From contig RPQK01000201.1 in assembly GCA_003819755.1 (NCBI GenBank), forward strand, positions 1-10,293: DNA of 10,293 nt, written 5' to 3'. Both the position numbers and the translations under genes were made by a program. Numbering within the stretch: the stretch's first letter is position 1; each line of letters starts with the position of its first letter. Origin of the DNA: Acidobacteriota bacterium (GTDB lineage: Bacteria > Acidobacteriota > UBA6911 > RPQK01). The notes beneath the pieces were generated by a model that did no database searches, was not told where the DNA came from, and saw nothing but the letters and a program-made list of their open reading frames with translations. Positions 1 to 6,065 of the stretch are shown here, one piece after another.

Positions 1-757
1 CCCAAACCTGGTTGGCGTCCATCATCAGTTTGCGGTCGTTGCCGATTTCTTCGCGAATAATGGCGGCACGACGGCAGTCATCCTCGATGCTCCGGCCGAC
101 CTTCATTTTGAAATGCGTCCAACCAGCGGCGACGGCTTCGCGACACAACTCGCGGAGTCGTTCGTCGGTATAGCCGAGCCAGGCGGTTGAGGTCGTATAG
201 GCGGGATAGCCGTGCTGCAAAAGTTCTCTTTCGCGCTCCGGGCGGCTTGGCTGCTTCTCCCTTAGGAGTTCGAGCGCCTGCTCGGGGGTTATGACGTCCG
301 TGATATAGCGAAAATCGATGCACCGGACGATTTCTTCCGGGCTCATATCCGAGAGCAGTTTCCAAAGCGGCTGGTGGCGCGACTTGGCGTACAGGTCCCA
401 AACGGCATTTACCAATGCGGCTGTAGCGAGATGGATTACTCCCTTTTCCGGCCCGACCCAGCGGAGCTGGCTGTCGCTGGTAAGGCGTCGCCAGAAACCT
501 CCAAAGTCGCCGGCAATCTCCTCGATCGTCAGACCCACGACCAACGGGCTGAGAGCGTGCACCGCGGCGACACACAGTTCGTTCCCCCGGCCGATCGTAA
601 AAGTCAGGCCATGCCCTTCCAGAGGACCGTCGGTACGCAGGGTCACGTAGGCTGCCGAGTAATCCGGATCGGGATGCATCGCGTCGGAGCCAGCCCAGGA
701 TCGGGAGGTAGGGAAGCGGATATCTCGAACCTCCACTGCGGTTATTCTCAGGCTCAT
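1..757 (-). CDS. L-fuconate dehydratase-like enolase superfamily protein (3' part outside window)
   Basis: Reading the minus strand from an ATG at 757 gives 252 residues with no stop before the window edge, roughly the first 57 % of a family whose members are about 430-440 aa. Seen: an N-terminal capping domain (about 1-130), then the start of the (beta/alpha)8 barrel. Residues 184-196 read GYPAYTTSTAWLGY, a stretch typical of L-fuconate dehydratases and human ENOSF1. FKMK at 216-219 is the KxK motif, whose second lysine is the general base, and MMDANQ at 245-250 contains the first Mg2+ ligand, Asp247. Known of the family: Mg2+-dependent dehydration of L-fuconate to 2-keto-3-deoxy-L-fuconate in cytosolic fucose oxidation. 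The other two metal ligands and the catalytic His lie beyond the edge. No clear Shine-Dalgarno precedes the ATG, so the start could be slightly off. No fucose-pathway neighbours are visible, and another sugar-acid dehydratase specificity is possible. Confidence 0.92.
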   Translation of the reverse strand, partial: MSLRITAVEVRDIRFPTSRSWAGSDAMHPDPDYSAAYVTLRTDGPLEGHGLTFTIGRGNELCVAAVHALSPLVVGLTIEEIAGDFGGFWRRLTSDSQLRWVGPEKGVIHLATAALVNAVWDLYAKSRHQPLWKLLSDMSPEEIVRCIDFRYITDVITPEQALELLREKQPSRPERERELLQHGYPAYTTSTAWLGYTDERLRELCREAVAAGWTHFKMKVGRSIEDDCRRAAIIREEIGNDRKLMMDANQVW

Positions 758-804
758 CAGTGATTCGACTGTAACGAGTAGCGGCAGATGTGTCAAACCC
801 CTTT

Positions 805-854
805 GATTCCGGATCGCGGCGGAGACTCCGCCCTAATCCGTAATCCGCAATCGC
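805..854. repeat. Tandem 7-nt unit inverted repeat in the divergent gap
   Basis: The 122-bp gap between the dehydratase and the Nramp-like gene carries three 7-nt units (TAATCCG at 834-840, TAATCCG at 841-847, CAATCGC at 848-854). The left side, 805-823, can pair with 827-845 across the 3-nt loop GAC; I count 15 of 19 positions complementary, including a perfect 6-bp stem (GGCGGA 818-823 with TCCGCC 827-832). No T-run follows and the gap is divergent, so a terminator role is unlikely. No convincing promoter boxes were seen around it. Confidence 0.6.
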
Positions 855-879
855 CCTCCGTGCTACTATCAAGCAGGTT

Positions 880-2268
880 ATGGCCAAGGCTGTTGTTCCG
901 CCGCCGATTCCAGTCGCGAAGGATCCCTACCGGCCCGATCCGATCGACATCTCTCCTCCACCGCAAAATCTGACGGCCATTCTCGGTCGAATCGGTCCGG
1001 GACTTATCTTGTGCGCGTCGATCGTCGGATCAGGCGAGTTGATTGCGACGACGACGCTCGGCGCCCAGGTCGGCTACTCGGCCCTCTGGGTGATTCTGCT
1101 CAGTTGCCTGATAAAACCCGCGGTTCAGGCTGAGCTTGGACGCTACGCGATTGCCACCGCCGAGACGGGACTTGCGGCAGTTAACCGGATGCCGGGTCCG
1201 CGCTGGAAGGTCAACTGGGTGGTGTGGGCCTGGGCCGCAACCGTTGCCATGTCGCTCTTCCAGATGGGTGCCATGCTGGGTGGACTGTCCCAGGTGATGA
1301 CGCTGATCTTTCCGGCCGTTCCCACATTCCTTTGGGTTTTGGGCTTCATGGCTCTTTCCCTCGCGCTCTTGCTGGGGGGAGGCTACGAACGTATCGAGAA
1401 GCTGGCGATGGTCAAGGTCGCCCTGTTCACGATGCTGACGTTCCTGTGCGCTCTACTGCTCACTCGCATGCCGGACTACTTCTCGTGGAAGCAGGTTGGC
1501 GATGGGTTGAGACTGCGGTTGCCGGGCGAAGGCCTGATAACCGCAGTGGCCGTTTTCGGGATTACGGGAGTCGGGACGACCGAGTTGTTCATGTACCCCT
1601 ACTGGTGTCTTGAGAAAGGCTATGCGCGATTCGCCGGTCCGGCAGACGGGAGCCCGGAGTGGCGTTCCCGGGCGCTCGGCTGGATTCGGGTGATGCACCT
1701 CGATGTCTTTGCTTCGATGCTGATCTATACCACGGCAACGGTGGCTTTCTACCTCCTCGGAGCTGGGATACTCCACAAGAAGGGGCTCGTCCCGGCAGCC
1801 ACCGACATGATTCCGGTCCTCTCGAATATCTACACCGACACGCTCGGGCCTTGGGCTTTGTATTTGTTCTACGTAGGGGCGGTGGCGACTCTTTACGGCA
1901 CTATTTTCGCCTCGACCGCGGCCCATTCGCGAATCTATCCCGACATGTTGCGTTTGATGGGATTCTTCGCGGCCGAAGACTTTGCCGCCCGCCAGAGATA
2001 CCGTCGGCGGTTTGTCTGGATACTCGCCGTCGTTCCGGCGATCCTGTTCTTCCTGTTTCAATCGCCTGTCAAGATGGTGCTTGCCGGTGGCGTCGCGGCC
2101 GCGATAATGCTTCCCGTGGTCAGTATTGGCGCGCTGTTCCTCAGACTCCGGCACCTTCCTCGTCAAGTGCTGCCGTCGGTCTGGATCACCCTCGGTCTCT
2201 GGGTTGCCGTGATCGTGATCGTTTGTTTCACCGGTTATTACCTGTGGAGCCAGGTAATGGCGCTCTGA
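880..2268 (+). CDS. Nramp-family (SLC11-like) transporter of a non-canonical clade
   Basis: A 462-aa polytopic inner-membrane protein with about 11 hydrophobic segments after a proline-rich cytosolic tail (residues 1-35). GPGLILCASIVGSGELIATT (39-58) aligns with the first helix of Nramp metal transporters, and the following GYSALWVILLS and Q-x-ELGRYAIATAETGLA fit the same fold. The metal site is unusual. The helix-1 DPGN motif of true Mn2+/Fe2+ transporters is replaced by GSGE (50-53), and the helix-6 MPH motif is replaced by GTTELFMYPYW (232-242), so the usual Asp, Asn and Met ligands are absent. Substrate is therefore unknown; another divalent cation or a different solute is possible. The ATG at 880 has only a weak AGCAGG (872-877) upstream. 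It stands alone: divergent from the dehydratase, convergent with the hydrolase. Family assignment is firm; calling it an Mn2+ or Fe2+ importer would not be. Confidence 0.9.
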   Translation: MAKAVVPPPIPVAKDPYRPDPIDISPPPQNLTAILGRIGPGLILCASIVGSGELIATTTLGAQVGYSALWVILLSCLIKPAVQAELGRYAIATAETGLAAVNRMPGPRWKVNWVVWAWAATVAMSLFQMGAMLGGLSQVMTLIFPAVPTFLWVLGFMALSLALLLGGGYERIEKLAMVKVALFTMLTFLCALLLTRMPDYFSWKQVGDGLRLRLPGEGLITAVAVFGITGVGTTELFMYPYWCLEKGYARFAGPADGSPEWRSRALGWIRVMHLDVFASMLIYTTATVAFYLLGAGILHKKGLVPAATDMIPVLSNIYTDTLGPWALYLFYVGAVATLYGTIFASTAAHSRIYPDMLRLMGFFAAEDFAARQRYRRRFVWILAVVPAILFFLFQSPVKMVLAGGVAAAIMLPVVSIGALFLRLRHLPRQVLPSVWITLGLWVAVIVIVCFTGYYLWSQVMAL

Positions 2269-2270
2269 GG

Positions 2271-2310
2271 AGGATTTCGATTCAATCCTGTCAACCCTGT
2301 TAATTCTGTC
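2271..2310. repeat. Tandem 9-nt repeat and small hairpin between convergent genes
   Basis: Three degenerate 9-nt units follow the Nramp-like stop codon: AATCCTGTC (2284-2292), AACCCTGTT (2293-2301), AATTCTGTC (2302-2310). The first six bases of the first unit pair with AGGATT at 2271-2276 across a 7-nt loop. Only one unit-bearing arm is present. It could end transcription of one of the two convergent genes, but there is no T-tract and the stem is only 6 bp. Otherwise the 73-bp gap shows nothing. Confidence 0.6.
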
Positions 2311-2341
2311 AAACCGAGACGCCCGCGCTCCCAGGGACATA

Positions 2342-3259
2342 TTACGATCCCAGTCCCGGGGCGTGCAGGCGCAGGAACTCTGTCACCCGCTGCCTCACTT
2401 GCCGGCGATGCGTGAAGATTGTCACGTGGTCGCCGCCCTCAACGGCCAGGAGTTCTGCGTTCGGCACGCGCTTCTGAAACGACGTTGCGTGTGGATTGAA
2501 CGGCACAACGCGGTCGCCGGTTCCGTGCACCACGAGAAGAGGAACTCGCAACTGCTCAAGTGGGTAATCGGTCGCGCGGGTGACGGCGATGTCGTTTTCC
2601 GTCCCCCCCAGGCGTCGCCCCATCTGGTCCAGAGTGCTCAGGGTCAGCGCCAGAAGCAGCGGTCCGGCGATCGGATCCTGAACTGTACGCCGGCGCAAAA
2701 CCGGGTCTGGAATGGATCGGAGAGCGGCGCTTTCCGGGTCCCTTTTTGCTTTCCAGCGCATGGCTCGGCCGAAGCCCGGCACGCGCGCGAATAGCTTCAG
2801 GATCTGAAACGCAAACGGCACCCCGCCTTCGATCCTCTCGCTGCAGGTTGAAACCATCACGAGGCCCCAGCACCGGGTTGGGTGGCGGAGGGCGAACTGG
2901 AGGGCGCAGGGACCGCCTCCCGACACCGCCATTACCGCCGCCTGGCCTGGCCCCAGGGAATCAAGGAGCTCCGCGCACAGGTCCGCCTGCTCCTCGGAGC
3001 TCGGCCCCGAGGAGAGCGGTGTGCCGAGGTATCCGGGCCGCGACACGCATACGTACCGATAACCGGCCTCTCCGATGGTGCGCGCGAGGAGCACGCTCTG
3101 ATCGTACCCTCCCATCGCACCGTGCAGGGCCAGCACCGCAGGTCCTTCGCCCAACGTGGCGTATTCGACAGGCCCTTGCCTGGTACTCGCAACCCCGCGG
3201 ACCGGTTCTCCTGTGATTTCCGGGATTGCCTTCGCTTCTCGTGCAGTCGCTTCTATCAT
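2342..3259 (-). CDS. Alpha/beta hydrolase fold protein
   Basis: A 305-aa cytosolic-looking protein without signal peptide. HGAMGG (46-51) is the oxyanion-hole loop after strand 3. SRPGYLGTP (73-81) is the usual loop after strand 4. The nucleophile elbow is MAVSGGGP (110-117), with Ser113 as nucleophile. Asp249 in HGTGDRVVP and His278 in EGGDHVTIF complete the triad. Residues about 140-230 form a helical cap of the kind seen in lipases, epoxide hydrolases and haloperoxidase-like enzymes. The elbow has Ala111 where the GxSxG consensus has Gly, a variant compatible with activity. The minus-strand ATG at 3259 is preceded by AGGAGGAGG (3262-3270), a strong ribosome site that settles the start. The substrate cannot be read from sequence: an esterase, lactonase or C-C hydrolase would all fit. 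It is a single gene, divergent from the cytochrome. Confidence 0.9.
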   Translation of the reverse strand: MIEATAREAKAIPEITGEPVRGVASTRQGPVEYATLGEGPAVLALHGAMGGYDQSVLLARTIGEAGYRYVCVSRPGYLGTPLSSGPSSEEQADLCAELLDSLGPGQAAVMAVSGGGPCALQFALRHPTRCWGLVMVSTCSERIEGGVPFAFQILKLFARVPGFGRAMRWKAKRDPESAALRSIPDPVLRRRTVQDPIAGPLLLALTLSTLDQMGRRLGGTENDIAVTRATDYPLEQLRVPLLVVHGTGDRVVPFNPHATSFQKRVPNAELLAVEGGDHVTIFTHRRQVRQRVTEFLRLHAPGLGS

Positions 3260-3283
3260 GGCCTCCTCCTCAACGTCTGTTCG

Positions 3284-3358
3284 GTTCCCCGTTCGACGTT
3301 CCCCGTTTCAAGGCTCAAAAGCACTTGAAAAGCTGAACTTGGACGGTGAACGGTTGAC
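3284..3358. repeat. Converging arms of 7-nt tandem units
   Basis: The plus-strand arm has four contiguous 7-nt units starting GTT: GTTCCCC (3284-3290), GTTCGAC (3291-3297), GTTCCCC (3298-3304), GTTTCAA (3305-3311). About 26 bp later come three units of the same type in opposite orientation: CTTGGAC (3338-3344), GGTGAAC (3345-3351), GGTTGAC (3352-3358). The reverse complement of the second arm matches the first at about two thirds of positions, so the pair can form an imperfect hairpin. It lies 25 bp upstream of the hydrolase start, close enough to overlap that gene's 5' leader. Confidence 0.6.
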
Positions 3359-3481
3359 CAACAGTGCGTCGAAAAACTTCACTTCTCTCCCTCCTCGAAC
3401 TTCGGACGGCATATCATAACCGGCAGGGGAAGGAGTGACAAACCGAGAGGAAGCTGGCGTTATCCGACATTCGCAAATCCT

Positions 3482-3542
3482 CGCGAGCGAACACGAAACC
3501 AGGCACTTTTTGTTCGTGTCTGTTCGCGTTGGTTCGTGGATG
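3482..3542. repeat. Inverted repeat with a 10-nt tandem unit arm
   Basis: The right arm shows three 10-nt units: TTCGTGTCTG (3513-3522), TTCGCGTTGG (3523-3532), TTCGTGGATG (3533-3542). The left arm 3482-3497 is complementary to 3513-3528 at 13 of 16 positions, leaving a 15-nt loop. Similar TTCGTG-rich short intergenic repeats occur, to my recollection, in many environmental bacterial genomes; I cannot check that here. Confidence 0.6.
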
Positions 3543-3732
3543 AGCCCGCTTGTTTTTCGCAATTAATTCCTGCAATCAACGTGTAACCAAACAGCAGCGG
3601 CCGAAATCCAATGTCATAAGTGCTGGAGCACTCCGGCTCGCCCCTTCTCCAAGAGTTTCCGAGGCAGCTGCGAGACGACTGCTTCCAGCCGCCGCGTGTG
3701 GTCCCAACGACAAGTGAGCATGGAGGTGTGGC

Positions 3733-5103
3733 ATGTCTCGAAGGAGCTGTGTCTTTTTGACGCTCGGCGGTTTCGCGCTGACATTGGTTGCAGCCGCGGT
3801 CATTCTCTTCCTTTCCTCGGCAACGGGCGTCGCCCAAGGGCCGTGGGGAGCCAACGGACCGCCGTTGTTCGGTTTTGATCGTAACCTGCTGGTCAGTTCT
3901 CACCAGATGCTGAGGGAGGGGAAGGAGACCTTCCGCTTTGACACTTTCGGCGACGAGGACTTCTGGGGTGGGGAACTGGGCCTTCACAACGCTATAAAGG
4001 GAAAGGCGCTCGGAGGTGTGGGACCAGGGCTCAGTCCACAGACGGCCCTGTCGCTCGGCTTGAAGGTCGATGTCGATGCCTTGCCCAAGTCGACGCTCCA
4101 GGCCTTACGGCGCGGTCAGGTTGATCTGACGGACCCGGCCACGACGGTCGCTCTGCTCAAGCTCAATTCGGTGGTCGGCGTGAAAGGCTTTTTCGATTCC
4201 CGGGGCAACCTTGATTCGGTTGGGATTCAGTGTGCTTTCTGCCATTCCACGGTTGACGACTCGGTCGCTCCCGGAATCGGGATTCGACGGGACGGCTGGG
4301 CGAATCGTGATTTGAACGTGGGAGCGATCGTTGCCTCGGCTCCGGATCTGAGCTTTTTTGCCGAGGCGCTCGGTGTGAGCCAAGACATTGTCAGGCAGGT
4401 CTTGAACAGTTGGGGACCGGGCAAGTTCGACGCCGAACTGGTCCTCGACGGGAAAGCGTTTCAACCCGGCTCAACCAAGCCTGCCGCAACGCTTATTCCG
4501 CCCGCCTTCGGCCTCGCCGGCGTTAACCTGCACACCTGGACCGGGTGGGGCTCCGTCACCCACTGGAACGCGCTGGTCGCAAATCTTGAGATGCACGGCA
4601 AAGGAACCTTCTACGATCCCCGTCTGAACGACGCCAGTCAGTTTCCGATCGCCGCCAAACTCGGACTCGGAAACGTGCGCAATGAGCCGGATCTTGTTAC
4701 TCCGAAACTGCCCGCACTCCACTTCTATCAGCTTGCCCTCCCCGCACCGAAGCCGCCTTCGGGAAGCTTTGATAGCGTGGCCGCGCGCCGAGGAGAGGCG
4801 CATTTTAACGGCAAGGCGCAGTGTGCGACTTGTCACGTCCCTCCGCTTTACACCGAGCCCGGCTGGAACCTGCACACCGGTGAAGAGATCGGCATTGACA
4901 ACTTCCAAGCCAACCGGGCCCCCGACCGCCGCTACCGCACGGCTCCTTTGAAGGGGCTCTGGACTCACACGAAAGGAGGCTTTTACCACGACGGCCGTTT
5001 CGCGACCCTACTGGACGTCGTTAACCACTACAACCAACAGTTCGACCTGAACCTGACGAAATCTGAGAAGGACGAGCTAGTCCAGTTCCTGCTGTCGTTG
5101 TGA
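3733..5103 (+). CDS. Secreted di-haem c-type cytochrome, peroxidase-like C-terminal domain
   Basis: A 456-aa exported protein. Residues 1-34 form a signal peptide (basic start, long hydrophobic core, probable cleavage after SSATGVA). Two covalent haem-binding motifs are visible: CAFCH at 167-171 and CATCH at 364-368. The C-terminal part (about 345-456) contains RYRTAPLKGLW and GGFYHDGRFATLLDVVNHY, matching the second haem domain of MauG/cytochrome c peroxidase relatives. The N-terminal 130 residues (with RFDTFGDEDFWGG at 68-80) lack a domain I can name. Likely role: periplasmic electron transfer, possibly oxidation of an unknown substrate; peroxidase activity is not demonstrated because haem spacing and order differ from classical CcpA. 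GGAGGTG (3722-3728) lies just before the ATG and fixes the start. The last codons and stop are part of a 19-bp tandem duplication. A SnoaL-like gene follows 206 bp downstream on the same strand, with its own ribosome site. Confidence 0.92.
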   Translation: MSRRSCVFLTLGGFALTLVAAAVILFLSSATGVAQGPWGANGPPLFGFDRNLLVSSHQMLREGKETFRFDTFGDEDFWGGELGLHNAIKGKALGGVGPGLSPQTALSLGLKVDVDALPKSTLQALRRGQVDLTDPATTVALLKLNSVVGVKGFFDSRGNLDSVGIQCAFCHSTVDDSVAPGIGIRRDGWANRDLNVGAIVASAPDLSFFAEALGVSQDIVRQVLNSWGPGKFDAELVLDGKAFQPGSTKPAATLIPPAFGLAGVNLHTWTGWGSVTHWNALVANLEMHGKGTFYDPRLNDASQFPIAAKLGLGNVRNEPDLVTPKLPALHFYQLALPAPKPPSGSFDSVAARRGEAHFNGKAQCATCHVPPLYTEPGWNLHTGEEIGIDNFQANRAPDRRYRTAPLKGLWTHTKGGFYHDGRFATLLDVVNHYNQQFDLNLTKSEKDELVQFLLSL

Positions 5104-5121
5104 GTTCCTGCTGTCGTTGTG
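5084..5121. repeat. Exact 19-bp tandem duplication across the cytochrome stop codon
   Basis: AGTTCCTGCTGTCGTTGTG occurs twice back to back (5084-5102 and 5103-5121). The first copy encodes the final residues QFLLSL and the TG of the TGA stop; the A opening the second copy completes the stop. The protein is thus unaltered and the second copy is untranslated. The perfect identity suggests a recent slippage or duplication event, or an assembly artefact. Confidence 0.9.
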
Positions 5122-5309
5122 AAAGAAAAGCTCCCGGCGGAGAGAAGCCGCTTGTACTTTCTGTCTAATTGGGATCTGATATGAGACAAACGTAAACCCC
5201 GCCGCAGCGGCTGCTTCCCGCCCTGGGAATGTACGCCCGCATGGGACAAAGGCTTATGCGGCTGTGCGGCGGCATAACGGCTGCTCACGCAGTGAGAGGA
5301 GCATAACCG

Positions 5310-5747
5310 ATGGCTAAAGGAACAACGACTGAATCGGTAATCGACATCGGCAAGGCGCCGGTCATTGACTACAACAACAAGGATTGGGACGCGGCCAGAG
5401 CATCGATGGCGCCCGGTTACGTCTACGATGAGGTGGCTACTAGTCGGCAGGGAAGAGGCGCCGACGAGGCAGTGGCCCTCTGGCGCGGTTGGGCCGCGGC
5501 CTTTCCGGATTCAAAAGGAGAGATCCATAACGTCTTTCACAGTGGCGATACCGTGGTTGTCGAGCTGACCTGGCGAGGAACTCACACCGGCCCTCTGCAA
5601 ACGCCGAGGGGAACGCTTTCCCCCACGGGAAAGCGAATTGAGCTGCGTGCCTGCCAGATCAATACCGTCACGAACGGCAAGGTCCAGAGCACGCGTCACT
5701 ATTTCGACATGACCTCCCTGCTCCAGCAACTGGGAGTGACAGGTTAG
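5310..5747 (+). CDS. SnoaL-like ester cyclase family (NTF2 fold) protein
   Basis: A 145-aa soluble protein with no signal peptide. The pattern is that of SnoaL-like polyketide-cyclase/ester-cyclase relatives: an N-terminal helix with YNNKDWDAARASMAPGYVYD (21-40), a middle section ADEAVALWRGWAAAFPD (51-67), then curved beta strands with GDTVVVELTWRGTHTGPL (79-96), RACQINTVTNGKV (113-125) and a closing FDMTSLLQQLG (132-142). The family fold is a cone-shaped NTF2-like barrel used for cyclisation, isomerisation or ligand binding. Most stand-alone bacterial members have no known substrate, and no polyketide genes are present here, so I assign no reaction. GAGAGGAG (5294-5301), 8 nt before the ATG, supports the start. 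Co-directional with the upstream cytochrome but separated by 206 bp, so co-transcription is uncertain. Confidence 0.88.
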   Translation: MAKGTTTESVIDIGKAPVIDYNNKDWDAARASMAPGYVYDEVATSRQGRGADEAVALWRGWAAAFPDSKGEIHNVFHSGDTVVVELTWRGTHTGPLQTPRGTLSPTGKRIELRACQINTVTNGKVQSTRHYFDMTSLLQQLGVTG

Positions 5748-5764
5748 GGCGTGATCGGAAGACT

Positions 5765-5797
5765 CTGGGAGCGCAGCCGAGAAGCGTGCGCTCCCGG
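5765..5797 (+). terminator. Candidate hairpin 3' of the SnoaL-like gene
   Basis: GGGAGCGCA (5767-5775) pairs perfectly with TGCGCTCCC (5787-5795) around an 11-nt loop. The stem extends by a T-G wobble and a C-G pair to 5765 and 5797. It starts 18 nt after the SnoaL-like stop codon. There is no T-run after the stem, so intrinsic termination is doubtful; it may instead protect the mRNA end. Confidence 0.4.
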
Positions 5798-5837
5798 GGC
5801 CTGCACTTTATGCGCATCTTGGAACCAGCAGGATCGA

Positions 5838-5958
5838 ACAGAGCCGCAAGCGCAGCGCTTTTTGCGGAGCGCGTCGGACGCGTGCCAGAGCGAGACCCAC
5901 TCGTGCTCGAGGCACGCATCCGACGCGCTCCGCAAAAACGCTGCGCTTGCGGCTCTGT
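5838..5958. repeat. Large near-perfect inverted repeat (about 48-bp arms, 24-nt loop)
   Basis: The left arm, 5839-5886, is the reverse complement of 5911-5957 except for one extra C in the left arm and one C/T difference; one further flanking pair (5838, 5958) also matches. The 24-nt spacer can partly pair with itself (AGC..GAG with CTC..GCT). The two strands would form an almost continuous 121-nt hairpin or cruciform. No tandem unit is evident, unlike the other gap elements. It lies between two convergent 3' ends and carries no protein gene; a MITE-like element or a bidirectional transcript end are both possible. Confidence 0.85.
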
Positions 5959-5968
5959 CGGACCTCCG

Positions 5969-6050
5969 AAGACCTCAAGGACCTCAAGGACCTCAAAGAC
6001 GGGAACCGGAGGGTGTCCTTCAGGTCCTTCCGGTCCTTCCGGTCCTTTGC
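5969..6050. repeat. Converging arms of 9-nt tandem units
   Basis: Left arm: AAGACCTCA (5969-5977), AGGACCTCA (5978-5986), AGGACCTCA (5987-5995). Right arm: GTCCTTCAG (6015-6023), GTCCTTCCG (6024-6032), GTCCTTCCG (6033-6041), GTCCTTTGC (6042-6050). Compared as reverse complements, the units differ at two of nine positions (CTCAAGGAC versus CGGAAGGAC), so the arms fold on each other around about 19 nt. The right edge is 15 nt beyond the stop codon of the propeller gene, so it is probably in that gene's 3' transcript. Confidence 0.8.
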
Positions 6051-6065
6051 TCCGCTGTCTTTCCG

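Larger units (their letters stand above)
3260..3732. other. 473-bp divergent intergenic region
   Basis: No credible gene is seen. Short frames here show no conserved motif. The region must hold the promoters of the hydrolase (leftward) and the cytochrome (rightward), but I found no well-spaced -35/-10 pair. It holds two unit-built inverted repeats (3284-3358 and 3482-3542). The 180 bp before the cytochrome are unremarkable except for an A/T-rich patch at 3550-3570. Confidence 0.6.
5748..6065. other. 318-bp convergent intergenic region rich in palindromes
   Basis: No real gene is seen; the frames that stay open here are arginine/serine-rich by-products of the repeats. Nearly the whole gap is accounted for by three successive inverted repeats: 5765-5797, 5838-5958 and 5969-6050. 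Confidence 0.75.

Noticed and set aside
78..887. Minus-strand 269-codon open frame over the dehydratase
   Set aside because: Arginine/proline-rich translation with no motif; it is another frame of the dehydratase, whose own frame shows KxK and DANQ motifs.
1453..2340. Minus-strand 295-codon open frame inside the Nramp-like gene
   Set aside because: Highly charged, low-complexity translation antisense to clear transmembrane segments; a by-product of GC-rich codon use.
3550..3578. Promoter for the cytochrome (TTGTTT plus a -10 box)
   Set aside because: The hexamer 17 nt downstream is CAATCA, too far from the consensus to support a call.
5253..5290. Operator-like dyads before the SnoaL-like gene (TTATGC..GCATAA and CTCACGCAGTGAG)
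   Set aside because: Arms of only 5-6 bp in GC-rich DNA are expected by chance, and no regulator gene is adjacent.
5969..6050. CRISPR-like array
   Set aside because: Units are 9 nt, contiguous without spacers, and arranged in opposite orientations; the same holds for the 8-nt array at 8549-8588.
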